Source of the DNA: Anaerostipes hadrus ATCC 29173 = JCM 17467
Lineage (GTDB): Bacteria; Bacillota; Clostridia; Lachnospirales; Lachnospiraceae
Assembly: GCF_030296915.1 (NCBI RefSeq)
Contig: NZ_AP028031.1
Span: 201,001 to 265,000 of the forward strand
DNA length: 64,000 bases
Direction: 5' to 3'
The notes under the pieces are model-generated. The model did not search any database and was not told the DNA's origin. It worked only from the letters and a program-made list of their open reading frames with translations. Made by a program: the position numbers and the translations under genes. This document shows positions 9,448 to 17,600 of this stretch, piece after piece. Numbering within the stretch: the stretch's first letter is position 1; the number at the start of each line of letters is the position of its first letter.

Positions 9448-10557
9448 ATGAAGAAATTAGCAAAGAAGTTGCTATGTTTAACTGCAGTTCTTGCGTTAAC
9501 TCTTTCTTTATTTACAGGATGTAAAAGCAAGAATGAGAAGACATTATTTGAATATGCAGGACAAGAAGTAACATTCCAGGAAGCACATGTATATGCAAGA
9601 ATCATGCAGTATCAGGCAGAAGCTCAGTACGGAGCATACTTCGGAGACAGCATGTGGTCTATGCAGGTCGGAACAGACAGCAAAGGAAAGAAGATCACAA
9701 TGCAGCAGTCTGTCAAAGACAGCGTTATCAACCAGTTAAAACAGATCAAAGTTTTAGCAGCACACGCAGACGACTACAACGTGAAGTTAACAAAATCTGA
9801 GAAGAAGCAGATCAAAGAAAGCGTAACTGCCTTCGCAAAAGACTCAACAGGTAAGAAAGTCATGAAGAAGACAGAAGCAGATAAAGATATGATCCAGAAA
9901 CTGTACGAAGAAAGCACGATCGCAAGTAAAGTTATGCAGGCGATCATCAAGAAAGCAAACGTTACAGTAACAGATGACGAAGCCAAAACTGTCAAAGTCT
10001 ACAAACTTGTTTTCACAACAAAGACAACAGACAGCAAGACAGGAAAAGAAAAAGACATGACAGCCGCTGAGAAGAAAGATCAGCTAAAGAAAGCAAAATC
10101 CGCATTAAAGATGATCAAGAAAGGTCAGAGTATCAGCTCTGTAGCTAAGAAGTTCAGCGTAAACTCTGACAACGAAGAATCCTATACAAAAGGAAAAGCT
10201 GCATTAGGAACAAAATTCGAAACAGCAGCAGCAAAACTTAAGAAGAACCAGGTAAGCGGAGTCGTAGAATTAGACGATGCATACGTGATCATCAAGATGT
10301 TAAATCCAAACGACACAACAGCAGCTGCATCAAACAAATCCACACTGCTTCAGGAAAAACAGCAGGCAGCATACGAGAAAGTCTACAAGAAGTGGACAAA
10401 AGATGCTGACAAGAAGTGGGATGACAAGAAGTCTGTAGATCAGGATCTGTGGAAAGAAGTTAAGTTTAAATATAAAGCTACAACAGCATCTACAGCAGCA
10501 ACAACAACTACTACAACAGCAGCTAAGAACACAACAACAGCTGCGAAGAATAAATAA
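9448..10557 (+). CDS. prsA: PrsA-type foldase lipoprotein (peptidylprolyl isomerase)
   Basis: Membrane-anchored extracytoplasmic chaperone expected to help secreted proteins fold. The signal peptide ends in the lipobox LFTGC, with the lipidated Cys near residue 27. A SurA-like N-terminal helical region runs to about residue 175. A parvulin-type PPIC segment follows (KVYKLVFTTKT, KKGQSISSVAKKFSVNSDNE, LKKNQVSGVVELDDAYVIIKM), then a Lys-rich helical part and a Thr/Ala-rich tail. ATG with AAGGAGAA upstream. It is unusually Lys-rich. The isomerase activity itself is inferred from the family. Confidence 0.88.
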   Translation: MKKLAKKLLCLTAVLALTLSLFTGCKSKNEKTLFEYAGQEVTFQEAHVYARIMQYQAEAQYGAYFGDSMWSMQVGTDSKGKKITMQQSVKDSVINQLKQIKVLAAHADDYNVKLTKSEKKQIKESVTAFAKDSTGKKVMKKTEADKDMIQKLYEESTIASKVMQAIIKKANVTVTDDEAKTVKVYKLVFTTKTTDSKTGKEKDMTAAEKKDQLKKAKSALKMIKKGQSISSVAKKFSVNSDNEESYTKGKAALGTKFETAAAKLKKNQVSGVVELDDAYVIIKMLNPNDTTAAASNKSTLLQEKQQAAYEKVYKKWTKDADKKWDDKKSVDQDLWKEVKFKYKATTASTAATTTTTTAAKNTTTAAKNK

Positions 10558-10570
10558 TTACAAGAAATAA

Positions 10571-10611
10571 AAAGACCGGAGATAACGGGAATAGTTATCT
10601 CCGGTCTTTTT
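10571..10611. terminator. Bidirectional terminator after prsA
   Basis: AAAGACCGGAGATAAC pairs with TTATCTCCGGTCTTT around an 8-nt loop; T-runs follow on + and, by symmetry, on -. It serves prsA (+) and the regulator remnant that ends at 10615 (-). Confidence 0.9.
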
Positions 10612-10614
10612 GCC

Positions 10615-10986
10615 TTATTCCGTGATTACACAGGCACCGAGTTGTTCATATGTATGAATGCATTTTTCTGAGATTGAAGGATTCGTAATAAGATTGCGAC
10701 CTTTTCCAAGTTGACAGATGTAGATAAAATCTTTCTTCATAAGTTTGGTTTCATCTGCGAGAAAATAGATTTCAGGAACCATGTGACAGAGCAGGCGTAC
10801 AATTGATGCCTCAGCCATACTTCCTAAAAAGATATTTCCTTCTTCATCAACAGCATTAACTCCAATAAAAGCACAGTCAAGCTGGAATGAATTCAGATTC
10901 GATTCGGCAATCTGACCAGGTGTAGTAAGTGAATTATGACGTATTTCTCCACCCAGAGAAATTATCTTCTTAAGGTCTCGTAGAAA
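10615..10986 (-). pseudogene. DeoR-family regulator remnant (C-terminal sensor domain only)
   Basis: Read on the minus strand, the frame from about 10986 to the stop at 10615 gives IISLGGEIRHNSLTTPGQIA, then FIGVNAVDEEGNIFLGSMAE and YFLADETKLMKKDFIYICQL. This is the DeoR-type sugar-phosphate sensor fold (about 120 residues). The frame is closed upstream by TAA at about 10989, where the composite repeat begins. The whole N-terminal helix-turn-helix is therefore missing. An internal ATG at 10818 gives only 67 residues with no ribosome site. Best read as a regulator decapitated by repeat insertion or deletion; the original target genes are unknown. Confidence 0.8.
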
Positions 10987-11125
10987 TTAAGTTAAAAATT
11001 TTTTCAAACATCTCGCCAAATAGGTGTCTAAGAGTTCCTTTCATCTTCCGTCAACGAATACAAAACTTATTGACCAATACCGTTTAACATACACACTGTG
11101 TAGTGGTTTGAATAGTCTTCAGTTT
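10987..11125. repeat. Composite-repeat linker between the DeoR remnant and palindrome type A
   Basis: Contains AAACATCTCGCCAAATAGGT (similar to 19080 and 20438) and the linker CCAATACCGTTTAACATACA at 11074, ending in TAGTGGTTTGAATAG at 11115. The same order recurs at 19080-19187. No gene is seen. Confidence 0.7.
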
Positions 11126-11384
11126 TATGTGACAGAAATAAGATAAGAACAAATATTTATAAAAAACCGATGGCAACGATTAGCAGATTTTAAGTGCGTT
11201 TTTTACAAATTCGCAGCGCCCTGTGGTTGAATGTCTGACCGTAGCTGCGGGCATTTCGGCTCGCAGCGAGGGAGTTTTCAAAGGAACAGGCGCGGATAGG
11301 CGATTTGTAAAAAACGCTCTTAAAATATGCGTGTTGTCATCGGTTTTTTATAAATATTTGTTCTTATCTTATTTCTGTCACATA
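11126..11384. repeat. Long palindromic repeat, type A (intact copy)
   Basis: Outer arms TATGTGACAGAAATAAGATA and its complement ending at 11384; they extend through AACAAATATTTATAAAAAAC. Inner arms GCGTTTTTTACAAATTCGC and GCGATTTGTAAAAAACGC. The loop holds GCAGCGAGGGAGTTTTCAAA at 11264-11283. The copy at 41006-43187 is nearly identical in the core but has an IS110-family element inserted between GAGGGAG and TTTTCAAA. This copy therefore shows the empty site. Confidence 0.9.
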
Positions 11385-11412
11385 TACTAAAGACTACTTT
11401 TCAAATCAAAAA

Positions 11413-13137
11413 TTATGCCTGAGCCTTAGCCCACTCAGCAAATTTAGCACTTTCAACCTGAGCTTCATCCATACTAGAAGCTTTCACACCATAGTAGAAT
11501 TTGATCTTAGGTTCTGTACCAGAAGGACGAACGCAAACCCAAGCTCCACCTTCAAGTTCATAGTAAAGAACGTCAGAAGCAGGAAGTCCTGTAGGTTCTA
11601 CGTTACCACTTTCTACATCAAGAACAGTATCTTTGCTGTAATCACGGATCTTAAGAACTTTATAACCAGCGATATCTTTTAATGGGTTTTCACGTAAATT
11701 AGCAAGCATAGCTTTCATCTTATCCATACCTTCTAATCCTGGGAAGTCCATTGCTGTGATGCTGTCTACGCAGTATCCGTATTTCTCATACATGTCGATC
11801 ATAACATCCCATAATGTCTTACCTTTTGTTGCATAGTAAGCAGCAGCTTCACAAAGAGCAACTGTAGCAGAAACAGCATCTTTATCTCTTGCATATGTAC
11901 CGATCAGGCATCCGTAGCTTTCTTCTAATCCGAACAGATATGTACCTTTTCCAGACTGCTCAAATCCAAGGATTTCTTTACCGATCCATTTGAATCCAGT
12001 TAATACTTCGATCAGCTTCACATTGTAAGCCTTCGCGATCTCATCGACAAGGTTTGTTGTAACGATAGATTTAACAACAGCACCATCTGCTGGAAGAGAT
12101 CCAGCTTTTTCTTTCTTCTGGCTTAATACATATTCGCATAATAAAGAACCAGACATATTACCTGTTAAAGGAATATATTCTCCGCTCTTAGCATCTTTTA
12201 CATATACACCTAAACGGTCAGCATCAGGGTCAGTAGCAAGAACAAGATCAGCATCTTTTTCTTTGGCAAGAGCAAGACCTAATGCAAATGCTTCTTTTGC
12301 TTCTGGGTTTGGATAGCTGACTGTTGGGAAGTCACCATCTGGAAGTTCCTGTTCTGGAACAACATATACATTCTTAAATCCAAGATCGTCAAGTACGCGA
12401 CGTACTGGAAGATTACCTGTTCCATGGAGAGGAGTATAAACGATCTTTAATTTGGAAGCCATCTCATCGATGGAAGCCTGGTTGATCACCTGTTTTTCAA
12501 CTTCTGCGATATAAGCGTCATCAACTTCTTTACCGATCACTTCATATAAACCTGCAGTTACGGCATCTTCTTTAGACATTGTCTTGCAAGTTGAAATGTC
12601 AGTGATCGCATTAACTTTCGCTGTAACACCTGAAGCATGAGGATCTGTAAACTGAGCACCATCTTCCCAGTATACTTTGTATCCATTGTACTGAGGTGGG
12701 TTATGGCTGGCTGTTACGTTGATACCAGCGATACAGTCTAAATGTCTTACGGCAAATGATAATTCTGGTGTTGGACGTAAGGATTCGAAGATAAATGCTT
12801 TGATTCCGTTAGCAGCAAGAGTGCGGGCTGCTTCGTCAGCGAATTCAGGAGACATATGTCTTGAATCAAATGCGATAGCAACACGTTTCTTATCTGTTCC
12901 CTGTTCTAAGATATAATCAGCTAATCCTTGAGTAGCCTTTCTTACAACATAAATATTCATACGGTTGATACCAGCACCGATGATTCCACGAAGTCCAGCA
13001 GTACCAAATGCAAGATCTGCGTAAAAACGTTCTTTGATTTCATTTTCATCGTTCTCGATAGCTGTTAATTCTTTTTTTGTATCTTCATCAAAATAAGGAT
13101 TAGAAAGCCATTCCTGATAAGTTTCTTTGTAGTTCAT
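11413..13137 (-). CDS. pgm: Phosphoglucomutase/phosphomannomutase
   Basis: Cytosolic alpha-D-phosphohexomutase interconverting glucose 1-phosphate and glucose 6-phosphate. The 574-aa PGM2/PgcA-type protein shows GTAGLRG, the phosphoserine loop TASHNPPQYNGYKVY (about 145), the metal loop DPDADRLG (about 303), the sugar loop GLEESYG (about 405) and the phosphate site RPSGTEPKIKFY near the C-terminus. AGGAGGAG sits 5-8 nt ahead of the ATG. It stands alone on the minus strand. Its stop codon lies about 28 nt from a palindromic repeat on its 3' side. Confidence 0.95.
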   Translation of the reverse strand: MNYKETYQEWLSNPYFDEDTKKELTAIENDENEIKERFYADLAFGTAGLRGIIGAGINRMNIYVVRKATQGLADYILEQGTDKKRVAIAFDSRHMSPEFADEAARTLAANGIKAFIFESLRPTPELSFAVRHLDCIAGINVTASHNPPQYNGYKVYWEDGAQFTDPHASGVTAKVNAITDISTCKTMSKEDAVTAGLYEVIGKEVDDAYIAEVEKQVINQASIDEMASKLKIVYTPLHGTGNLPVRRVLDDLGFKNVYVVPEQELPDGDFPTVSYPNPEAKEAFALGLALAKEKDADLVLATDPDADRLGVYVKDAKSGEYIPLTGNMSGSLLCEYVLSQKKEKAGSLPADGAVVKSIVTTNLVDEIAKAYNVKLIEVLTGFKWIGKEILGFEQSGKGTYLFGLEESYGCLIGTYARDKDAVSATVALCEAAAYYATKGKTLWDVMIDMYEKYGYCVDSITAMDFPGLEGMDKMKAMLANLRENPLKDIAGYKVLKIRDYSKDTVLDVESGNVEPTGLPASDVLYYELEGGAWVCVRPSGTEPKIKFYYGVKASSMDEAQVESAKFAEWAKAQA

Positions 13138-13193
13138 AAATTACTCCTCCTTTAAGTTATAAAAATGCCTTTTGTTTAATTATACCTTAAAAC

Positions 13194-14174
13194 TCATGAA
13201 AAAACATTATAAATTTGTACATATTTTTCGAGGAAAATCGAGCGAGCTTCTTTATTGTGAATAAACTCCTCTAATTTCTCGATATATCGTGGAGAAATCC
13301 AATGTTTTTTGTGTGCCATATACTGATTCGAGATCTTCCAGAATTTTTCCGGAAATAAAAACAATCCATACAGGCATAAAAGGTCATCTTTTGACAAAGG
13401 CATAAAGCGGTCATAGTTTGATAAAAAGGTTTCACAAAAGGCAAAATTATAATTATTTTTCTCAAGTGCCTTCTTTAGGAAATAATAAACATCCAGAATT
13501 GGATATCCATGGTAAAAATGTTCAAAATGGATCGTAGCAGGGGCAGAGGATGTCATGATGATATTATGGTGGTTATAAGCCCCATGACACCATCCACGGC
13601 GAGAAGGTGTGGTTTCATTTAAGATTTGGATGGAACGCTCCATCTGTTCCCAGAAGGCTTTCGTCTGTTCCAAAAATAAATATTCAAAAATCCCTTTCTT
13701 TTTGCGTTTGCGTATGTAACGTGCAATGCTTTTTAATTCCAAATATTTTTGCTCATAATATGTGGAAATGGATGTATATTTTCTAAGATTTTCAGATGAA
13801 AAAGAAATAGCAAGACAATGATTATGAAAGCTTGCGAGATTTTCTGCAGAAGATCTGATATCTTTTAAAGCATGAATATCACATTCCGTACCCAAATAAG
13901 TTTTTCTAAGCGCAAATGTTTCGTAATACCGGTCAAAAGTAAGAAAATATCCGTCTTTATTTAAAATGTACTGGTCGGTTTTATAAAAATGATGGTCATG
14001 CATTGCCAAAGTCCATTCAGAAACAGCACAAAGACGTTCTTCTGATAGAGAAGTCTGGGATAAAGCATAGACATCATTTTCCCCAAAACACAAAACACAG
14101 CCTCGGCCCCGTCGAGTATGAGAGACAGAAATATCATATTGATCCAGTAGTGCCTGATATTTTTCGTTCAACAT
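13194..14174 (-). CDS. CotS-like spore coat protein (aminoglycoside-phosphotransferase fold)
   Basis: Resembles the CotS/YutH/YsxE group: kinase-fold proteins of the spore coat. The start at 14174 (MLNEKYQALLDQYDIS) has AGGAGGATCT directly upstream. A longer frame exists but would overlap the divergent lipoprotein gene and is rejected. The 326-aa protein has a kinase-like N-lobe, the CotS-type stretch SSAENLASFHNHC, and WCHGAYNHHNIIM, which replaces the usual APH catalytic HGDxxxxN with HGAYNHHN. It then continues FEHFYHGYPILDVYYF in place of the D-x-D metal site. The missing Asp residues suggest a structural rather than catalytic role. Spore-specific expression is inferred, not visible. Confidence 0.75.
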   Translation of the reverse strand: MLNEKYQALLDQYDISVSHTRRGRGCVLCFGENDVYALSQTSLSEERLCAVSEWTLAMHDHHFYKTDQYILNKDGYFLTFDRYYETFALRKTYLGTECDIHALKDIRSSAENLASFHNHCLAISFSSENLRKYTSISTYYEQKYLELKSIARYIRKRKKKGIFEYLFLEQTKAFWEQMERSIQILNETTPSRRGWCHGAYNHHNIIMTSSAPATIHFEHFYHGYPILDVYYFLKKALEKNNYNFAFCETFLSNYDRFMPLSKDDLLCLYGLFLFPEKFWKISNQYMAHKKHWISPRYIEKLEEFIHNKEARSIFLEKYVQIYNVFS

Positions 14175-14236
14175 AGATCCTCCTTTATGTTCTACCTCTA
14201 ATGATATGAAAATAAGACTAGGAATATGATAGAAAC

Positions 14237-14265
14237 TTGCCATGAAAGTATAAATAGGATATACT
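14237..14265 (+). promoter_or_regulatory. Promoter of the Thr/Glu-rich lipoprotein gene
   Basis: TTGCCA (14237-14242), a 17-nt spacer, TATACT (14260-14265), about 30 nt before the ATG at 14296. It lies in the divergent gap shared with the CotS-like gene. Confidence 0.6.
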
Positions 14266-14295
14266 GAACTTATCTCAGAAAGGAGTACATGAACT

Positions 14296-14757
14296 ATGAG
14301 AAAAAGATTTTTATTAATTTCAACAATCATCGTGCTAAGCGCATTTACATTTGCAGCTTGCGGAAAGAAGAGCCCAAGCAGCCCTGAATCAACAAACAGC
14401 GAAACGACAACAGCAGAACCTACAACAGAAGAAAACACAGAAAAAGATACGACAGAAGAAGAAAAACCAGTTGCAACAGCAACATCAGAAGAAAGCACAA
14501 AAGAACAGACAAAGACAACAACAGCAACAAAGAAAGATGAACAGGCCAAACCAAAGAGTGCAACAGGTACTTATAATGGATTTGCAGACACAAGTTCTGT
14601 AGAGATTGAGATGTCTGACGGAAGTTACCAGACATTTATGGTGAATGATGAAGAACTTGTGAATAAATTAAATGATATGGACGAAGGAACTAAGATCACA
14701 TTTACATATGGAGCTGTGGAAGGACAGGCGAATATGGAGATTCTTTCTATTGAATAA
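14296..14757 (+). CDS. Lipoprotein with Thr/Glu-rich linker
   Basis: A 153-aa exported lipoprotein: signal peptide with lipobox FAAC (Cys at about 22), then a roughly 65-residue spacer almost wholly of Thr, Glu, Lys, Ser and Ala. A small C-terminal domain follows (GTYNGFADTSSVEIEM to the end). The domain looks like a compact beta fold of the OB-like kind seen in many small clostridial lipoproteins; I do not recognise a named family. AGAAAGGAG precedes the ATG. Flanked by its own promoter and a strong terminator. Function unknown. Confidence 0.75.
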   Translation: MRKRFLLISTIIVLSAFTFAACGKKSPSSPESTNSETTTAEPTTEENTEKDTTEEEKPVATATSEESTKEQTKTTTATKKDEQAKPKSATGTYNGFADTSSVEIEMSDGSYQTFMVNDEELVNKLNDMDEGTKITFTYGAVEGQANMEILSIE

Positions 14758-14789
14758 TTTAGTTTTTTATCTATCTGAATAAAGAAATA

Positions 14790-14850
14790 ACAGACTCAAC
14801 ATAAATAAAAGCCGAGGATAAAGGGATATTTATGTTGGGCCTGTTTTTTT
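14790..14850 (+). terminator. Long-stem terminator after the lipoprotein gene
   Basis: ACAGACTCAACATAAATA pairs with TATTTATGTTGGGCCTGT, followed by eight T residues. Confidence 0.85.
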
Positions 14851-14851
14851 A

Positions 14852-15582
14852 ATAGGAGAGCGAGAATTCCCTAAATATCCACAAATTCCTAATGAAATAA
14901 AACATAATAAGAAAATAACATATTTGATAAATAACAATAAAATGGTGTTATCTTTAAAAGTAGATGAAAAAAATTATCTTCTTATTAAGCAGATACAAAG
15001 GTGTGAGAATATCAATCAATTAATGTGGATGTTATTAATAAGTGTAACTATTGCGGTCGGGATTTTTTTTGTATATATGATGTTTTATACCTATAAAAAT
15101 GCAGAAGAATCACAATTCGAAATAACTAAAATTAAATATGGATCAATTCCAGAAATTATTTTTTTAATATCATTAATTCCCAACTGGTGGCTGTTTTCAG
15201 TAAATCAAAACAATACCTTTATTATGATAACAATTGTTAAGTTATGGATGATTTGGACATTTTGGATATTACCAATAATTATTATAAGTCGTTTTTTGAT
15301 AAATCCTGTAGATCATTATGGATTTGGAGGGCCGTATTCAAAAAAAGTATTTCGACTATATGTGTATTAATAGCTAATATATGTTTGGGAGCATTTTCAG
15401 AAATAAACATGAATAGAAATACTATAGTTATTGGCTTAGCATTAATGATAATAATTTTTATTTTTTCGCATTGTTATTTAAAAAATAAAGTGTCCAAGAT
15501 AGTAAGAGTTAGTTTTGAGATAATGGTTAGTATGTATGGTTTCTTTTTCTTATTTTTAATTTCTTATTTGAAGAGTTTTTGA
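14852..15582 (+). pseudogene. Broken AT-rich membrane protein gene (no start, -1 frameshift)
   Basis: Two overlapping frames form one apparent membrane protein. The first is open from about 14852 with no credible start or ribosome site upstream; TTG at 14924 or ATG at 14942 would be the earliest internal starts. It reads GEREFPKYPQIPNEIKHNKK, then about three hydrophobic segments, and stops at 15370. At the A7 run (15340-15346, TCA AAA AAA GTA) a -1 shift continues into SISTICVLIANICLGAFSEI with two or three more hydrophobic segments to 15582. The region is much more AT-rich than its neighbours, suggesting transfer. A programmed frameshift at the slippery A7 is possible, but the missing 5' end favours decay. 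Family not recognised. Confidence 0.6.
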
Positions 15583-15801
15583 TTTATTATTGGGAGTACT
15601 TAGAACGTACACTTAAGATATTATAAAAAAGAAAGTTCAATGGCACAGGTTTTCTTTTTTAGTTAATGTCTAGCTAACCGTTGAACAATAACAATGAAAG
15701 AAGTATGTTATGTTGTTAATGGAGTAAGTCTTGACATAAAAAAATGAAATGATATTCTAATAATAGAAAAAGGTGCTACCGATATGACGGTCACCTGATA
15801 T

Positions 15802-15993
15802 TTAATGAATCAAAAAATGATCGCTTAAATTGACAGGTTTAGGGCGATCATTTTTCTGTCTTGGCCCCTTTTCCAGAAGTAGTTCTTGCTGCAGTTCTCT
15901 TTTGTATTTGTAATATGATGTTTTACAGATTCGTGCCAACGTCCATGTTTCTTTGTCTGTCAACGTTCCGCCAACCTTAAGGTCCCTGGGACC
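15802..15993 (-). pseudogene. Small C-terminal gene remnant, helix-turn-helix-like
   Basis: The minus-strand frame runs RDLKVGGTLTDKETWTLARI, then CKTSYYKYKRELQQEL, and ends NLSDHFLIH with a stop at 15802. It is closed by an in-frame TAA near 15994, inside the palindrome at 15976-15998. The TLARICKTSYYKYKREL part looks like a helix-turn-helix end of a recombinase or regulator, but I cannot name a family. No start codon with a ribosome site is present. Treated as a fragment left by past rearrangement. Confidence 0.4.
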
Positions 15994-15998
15994 TTAAG
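15976..15998. repeat. Perfect 11-bp inverted repeat
   Basis: CTTAAGGTCCC-T-GGGACCTTAAG with a single central base. It sits at the upstream edge of the gene remnant and about 85 nt before the aldo/keto reductase. It could be an operator or a scar; nothing else explains it. From 15583 to 15801 no gene is seen. Confidence 0.6.
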
Positions 15999-16083
15999 AA
16001 ATCACAAGCTCCTGCAGGTAAAAAAATATGCGTTGTTAAAAGAAAATATGTTATGATGAAAGAAAAACAGAAAGGATATTAAT

Positions 16084-16977
16084 ATGACAAAGATTAAATT
16101 AACAGATAACCTTTCCTTATCTCAGATCATCCGAGGTTTTTGGAGACTAGATACTTGGGAATTATCAACAGACGAACTTATTGATAACATGAAATCAAGC
16201 ATAGACTTAGGTGTAACATCTTTTGATACAGCAGAGATTTATGCAGATACTCTATGTGAATCTCAGATAGGGGAAGCATTTGCCAAAGACCCGGCATTAA
16301 GGGGAAAAGTAGAGCTGATTTCAAAAACAGGAATTTACAAACAAGAAATTAATGGAGAATCATTTGGGTATTATAATACAACTTATGATAGAATCGTACG
16401 ATCCTGTAAAGAAAGTCTTCAGAGATTACATACAGATTATCTTGACCTATATTTAATTCACAGAGAAGATCCTCTTTTAGATCCATGGGAGGCAGGCAGA
16501 GCAATGCTGGATCTGAAGAAAGAAGGGCTGATCAAAGAAATCGGAGTGTCAAATTTTGATCCATTTAAATTTGATGCAATGAATAAAGCGGTTGACGGAG
16601 CACTTGTAACGAATCAGATTGAATGGAACCCAGTATGTTTTGAACATTTCAATTCTGGAATGATGGATTATCTGACAGTTAATAAAATTCATCCAATGAT
16701 ATGGTCACCACTTGCAGGAGGAAGATTATTTCAAGAAGATGATCTACAATGTAAGAAAGCAATGGATAAGATCAAAGAAATCGCTGAGAGACATAACTGT
16801 GAACCAGATACGATCGTGTATGCATGGATCATGTATCATCCAGTACAGGCAATGCCGATCGTTGGAAGCAGAAAGGTTGAGAGGATTGAATCTGCAGTGA
16901 AAGCAATGGATGTTAAATTAGAGCATTATGAATGGTACGAGATTTATGCAGCAAGCGGACAGCAGCAGATAAGATAA
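16084..16977 (+). CDS. Aldo/keto reductase, YdhF-like
   Basis: NADPH-dependent oxidoreductase of the aldo/keto reductase superfamily, YdhF-like branch; the substrate is unknown. The 297-aa protein shows SFDTAEIYAD (catalytic Asp and Tyr), LISKTG (Lys), LDLYLIHREDPL (His), GVSNFDPFKFD, TNQIEWNPV and the cofactor-binding end PIVGSRKVERIESA. AGAAAGGATATTAAT precedes the ATG. Its stop codon overlaps the next gene's ATG (TAATG), so the two are translationally coupled. Confidence 0.9.
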   Translation: MTKIKLTDNLSLSQIIRGFWRLDTWELSTDELIDNMKSSIDLGVTSFDTAEIYADTLCESQIGEAFAKDPALRGKVELISKTGIYKQEINGESFGYYNTTYDRIVRSCKESLQRLHTDYLDLYLIHREDPLLDPWEAGRAMLDLKKEGLIKEIGVSNFDPFKFDAMNKAVDGALVTNQIEWNPVCFEHFNSGMMDYLTVNKIHPMIWSPLAGGRLFQEDDLQCKKAMDKIKEIAERHNCEPDTIVYAWIMYHPVQAMPIVGSRKVERIESAVKAMDVKLEHYEWYEIYAASGQQQIR

Positions 16978-17486
16978 TGAATAAAATGAATGAAAATAGA
17001 AAAATCGTGTTAGATACTTTAAATGAGCAGAACATCGAATATGAAATGTTTGAACATCAAGCGGTATACACAGTCGATGAAATCGAAGACTCTGACCTGT
17101 GGAATCATGAGAATGGAATAGGGGCTAAGAATTTATTTTTACGAGATGGCAGCGGAAAGCATCATTTTCTTGTGATCATTCGGGAAGACAAGCAGGCAGA
17201 CCTTAAGAAAGTAAGAGACGAGATTGGAAGTTCCAGATTAAGTTTTGCCTCAGCCGAGCGTCTAATGAAATATTTAAATATTGAACCCGGATCTGTTTCG
17301 CCGTTAGGCGTTTTGAACGATCAGGAATGTGTGATTCCGGTATTCTTTGACGAAGATCTGAAAGAATATGAATACATTGCAGTCCATCCAAATGATAATA
17401 CAGCAACGATCTGGATGAAACTTGCTGATCTTGTGAATGTCATAAAGTTGCATGGAAATCAAGTGAAATTTATCAATGTGGAATAA
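16977..17486 (+). CDS. Prolyl-tRNA deacylase-like (YbaK/ProX family)
   Basis: Predicted trans-editing protein that hydrolyses mischarged aminoacyl-tRNA (Ala-tRNA-Pro type), cytosolic. The start at 16977 overlaps the reductase stop; ATG at 16986 is an alternative. The 169-aa protein has the family pattern: IEYEMFEHQAVYTVDE, then GIGAKNLFLRDGSGKHHFLV with the conserved Lys, then RLSFASAERLMKYLNIEPGSVSPLGVLND and the C-terminal VHPNDNTATIWM. Length and motifs fit the ProX/PrdX group of stand-alone deacylases. Confidence 0.9.
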   Translation: MNKMNENRKIVLDTLNEQNIEYEMFEHQAVYTVDEIEDSDLWNHENGIGAKNLFLRDGSGKHHFLVIIREDKQADLKKVRDEIGSSRLSFASAERLMKYLNIEPGSVSPLGVLNDQECVIPVFFDEDLKEYEYIAVHPNDNTATIWMKLADLVNVIKLHGNQVKFINVE

Positions 17487-17519
17487 AATTCATGAATAAG
17501 AAAAAGAACACAAGATTCT

Positions 17520-17548
17520 TTGATTTTTTGAGAATTGAGGACTATAAT
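17520..17548 (+). promoter_or_regulatory. Promoter of the iron-type alcohol dehydrogenase
   Basis: TTGATT (17520-17525), a 17-nt spacer, TATAAT (17543-17548), about 50 nt before the ATG at 17601. Confidence 0.65.
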
Positions 17549-17600
17549 GTAGCCAATATAAAGAGTCAAAAGAATAAAGAGAAAGAAGGCAACGAACAAG

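Noticed and set aside
14175..14549. Long N-terminal extension of the CotS-like gene
   Set aside because: The extra Ser/Val-rich residues are the antisense of the Thr/Glu-rich lipoprotein gene; AGGAGGATCT before 14174 marks the real start.
15802..15993. Confident call of a serine recombinase remnant
   Set aside because: The helix-turn-helix-like text is too short and no catalytic part is present; left as an unnamed remnant.
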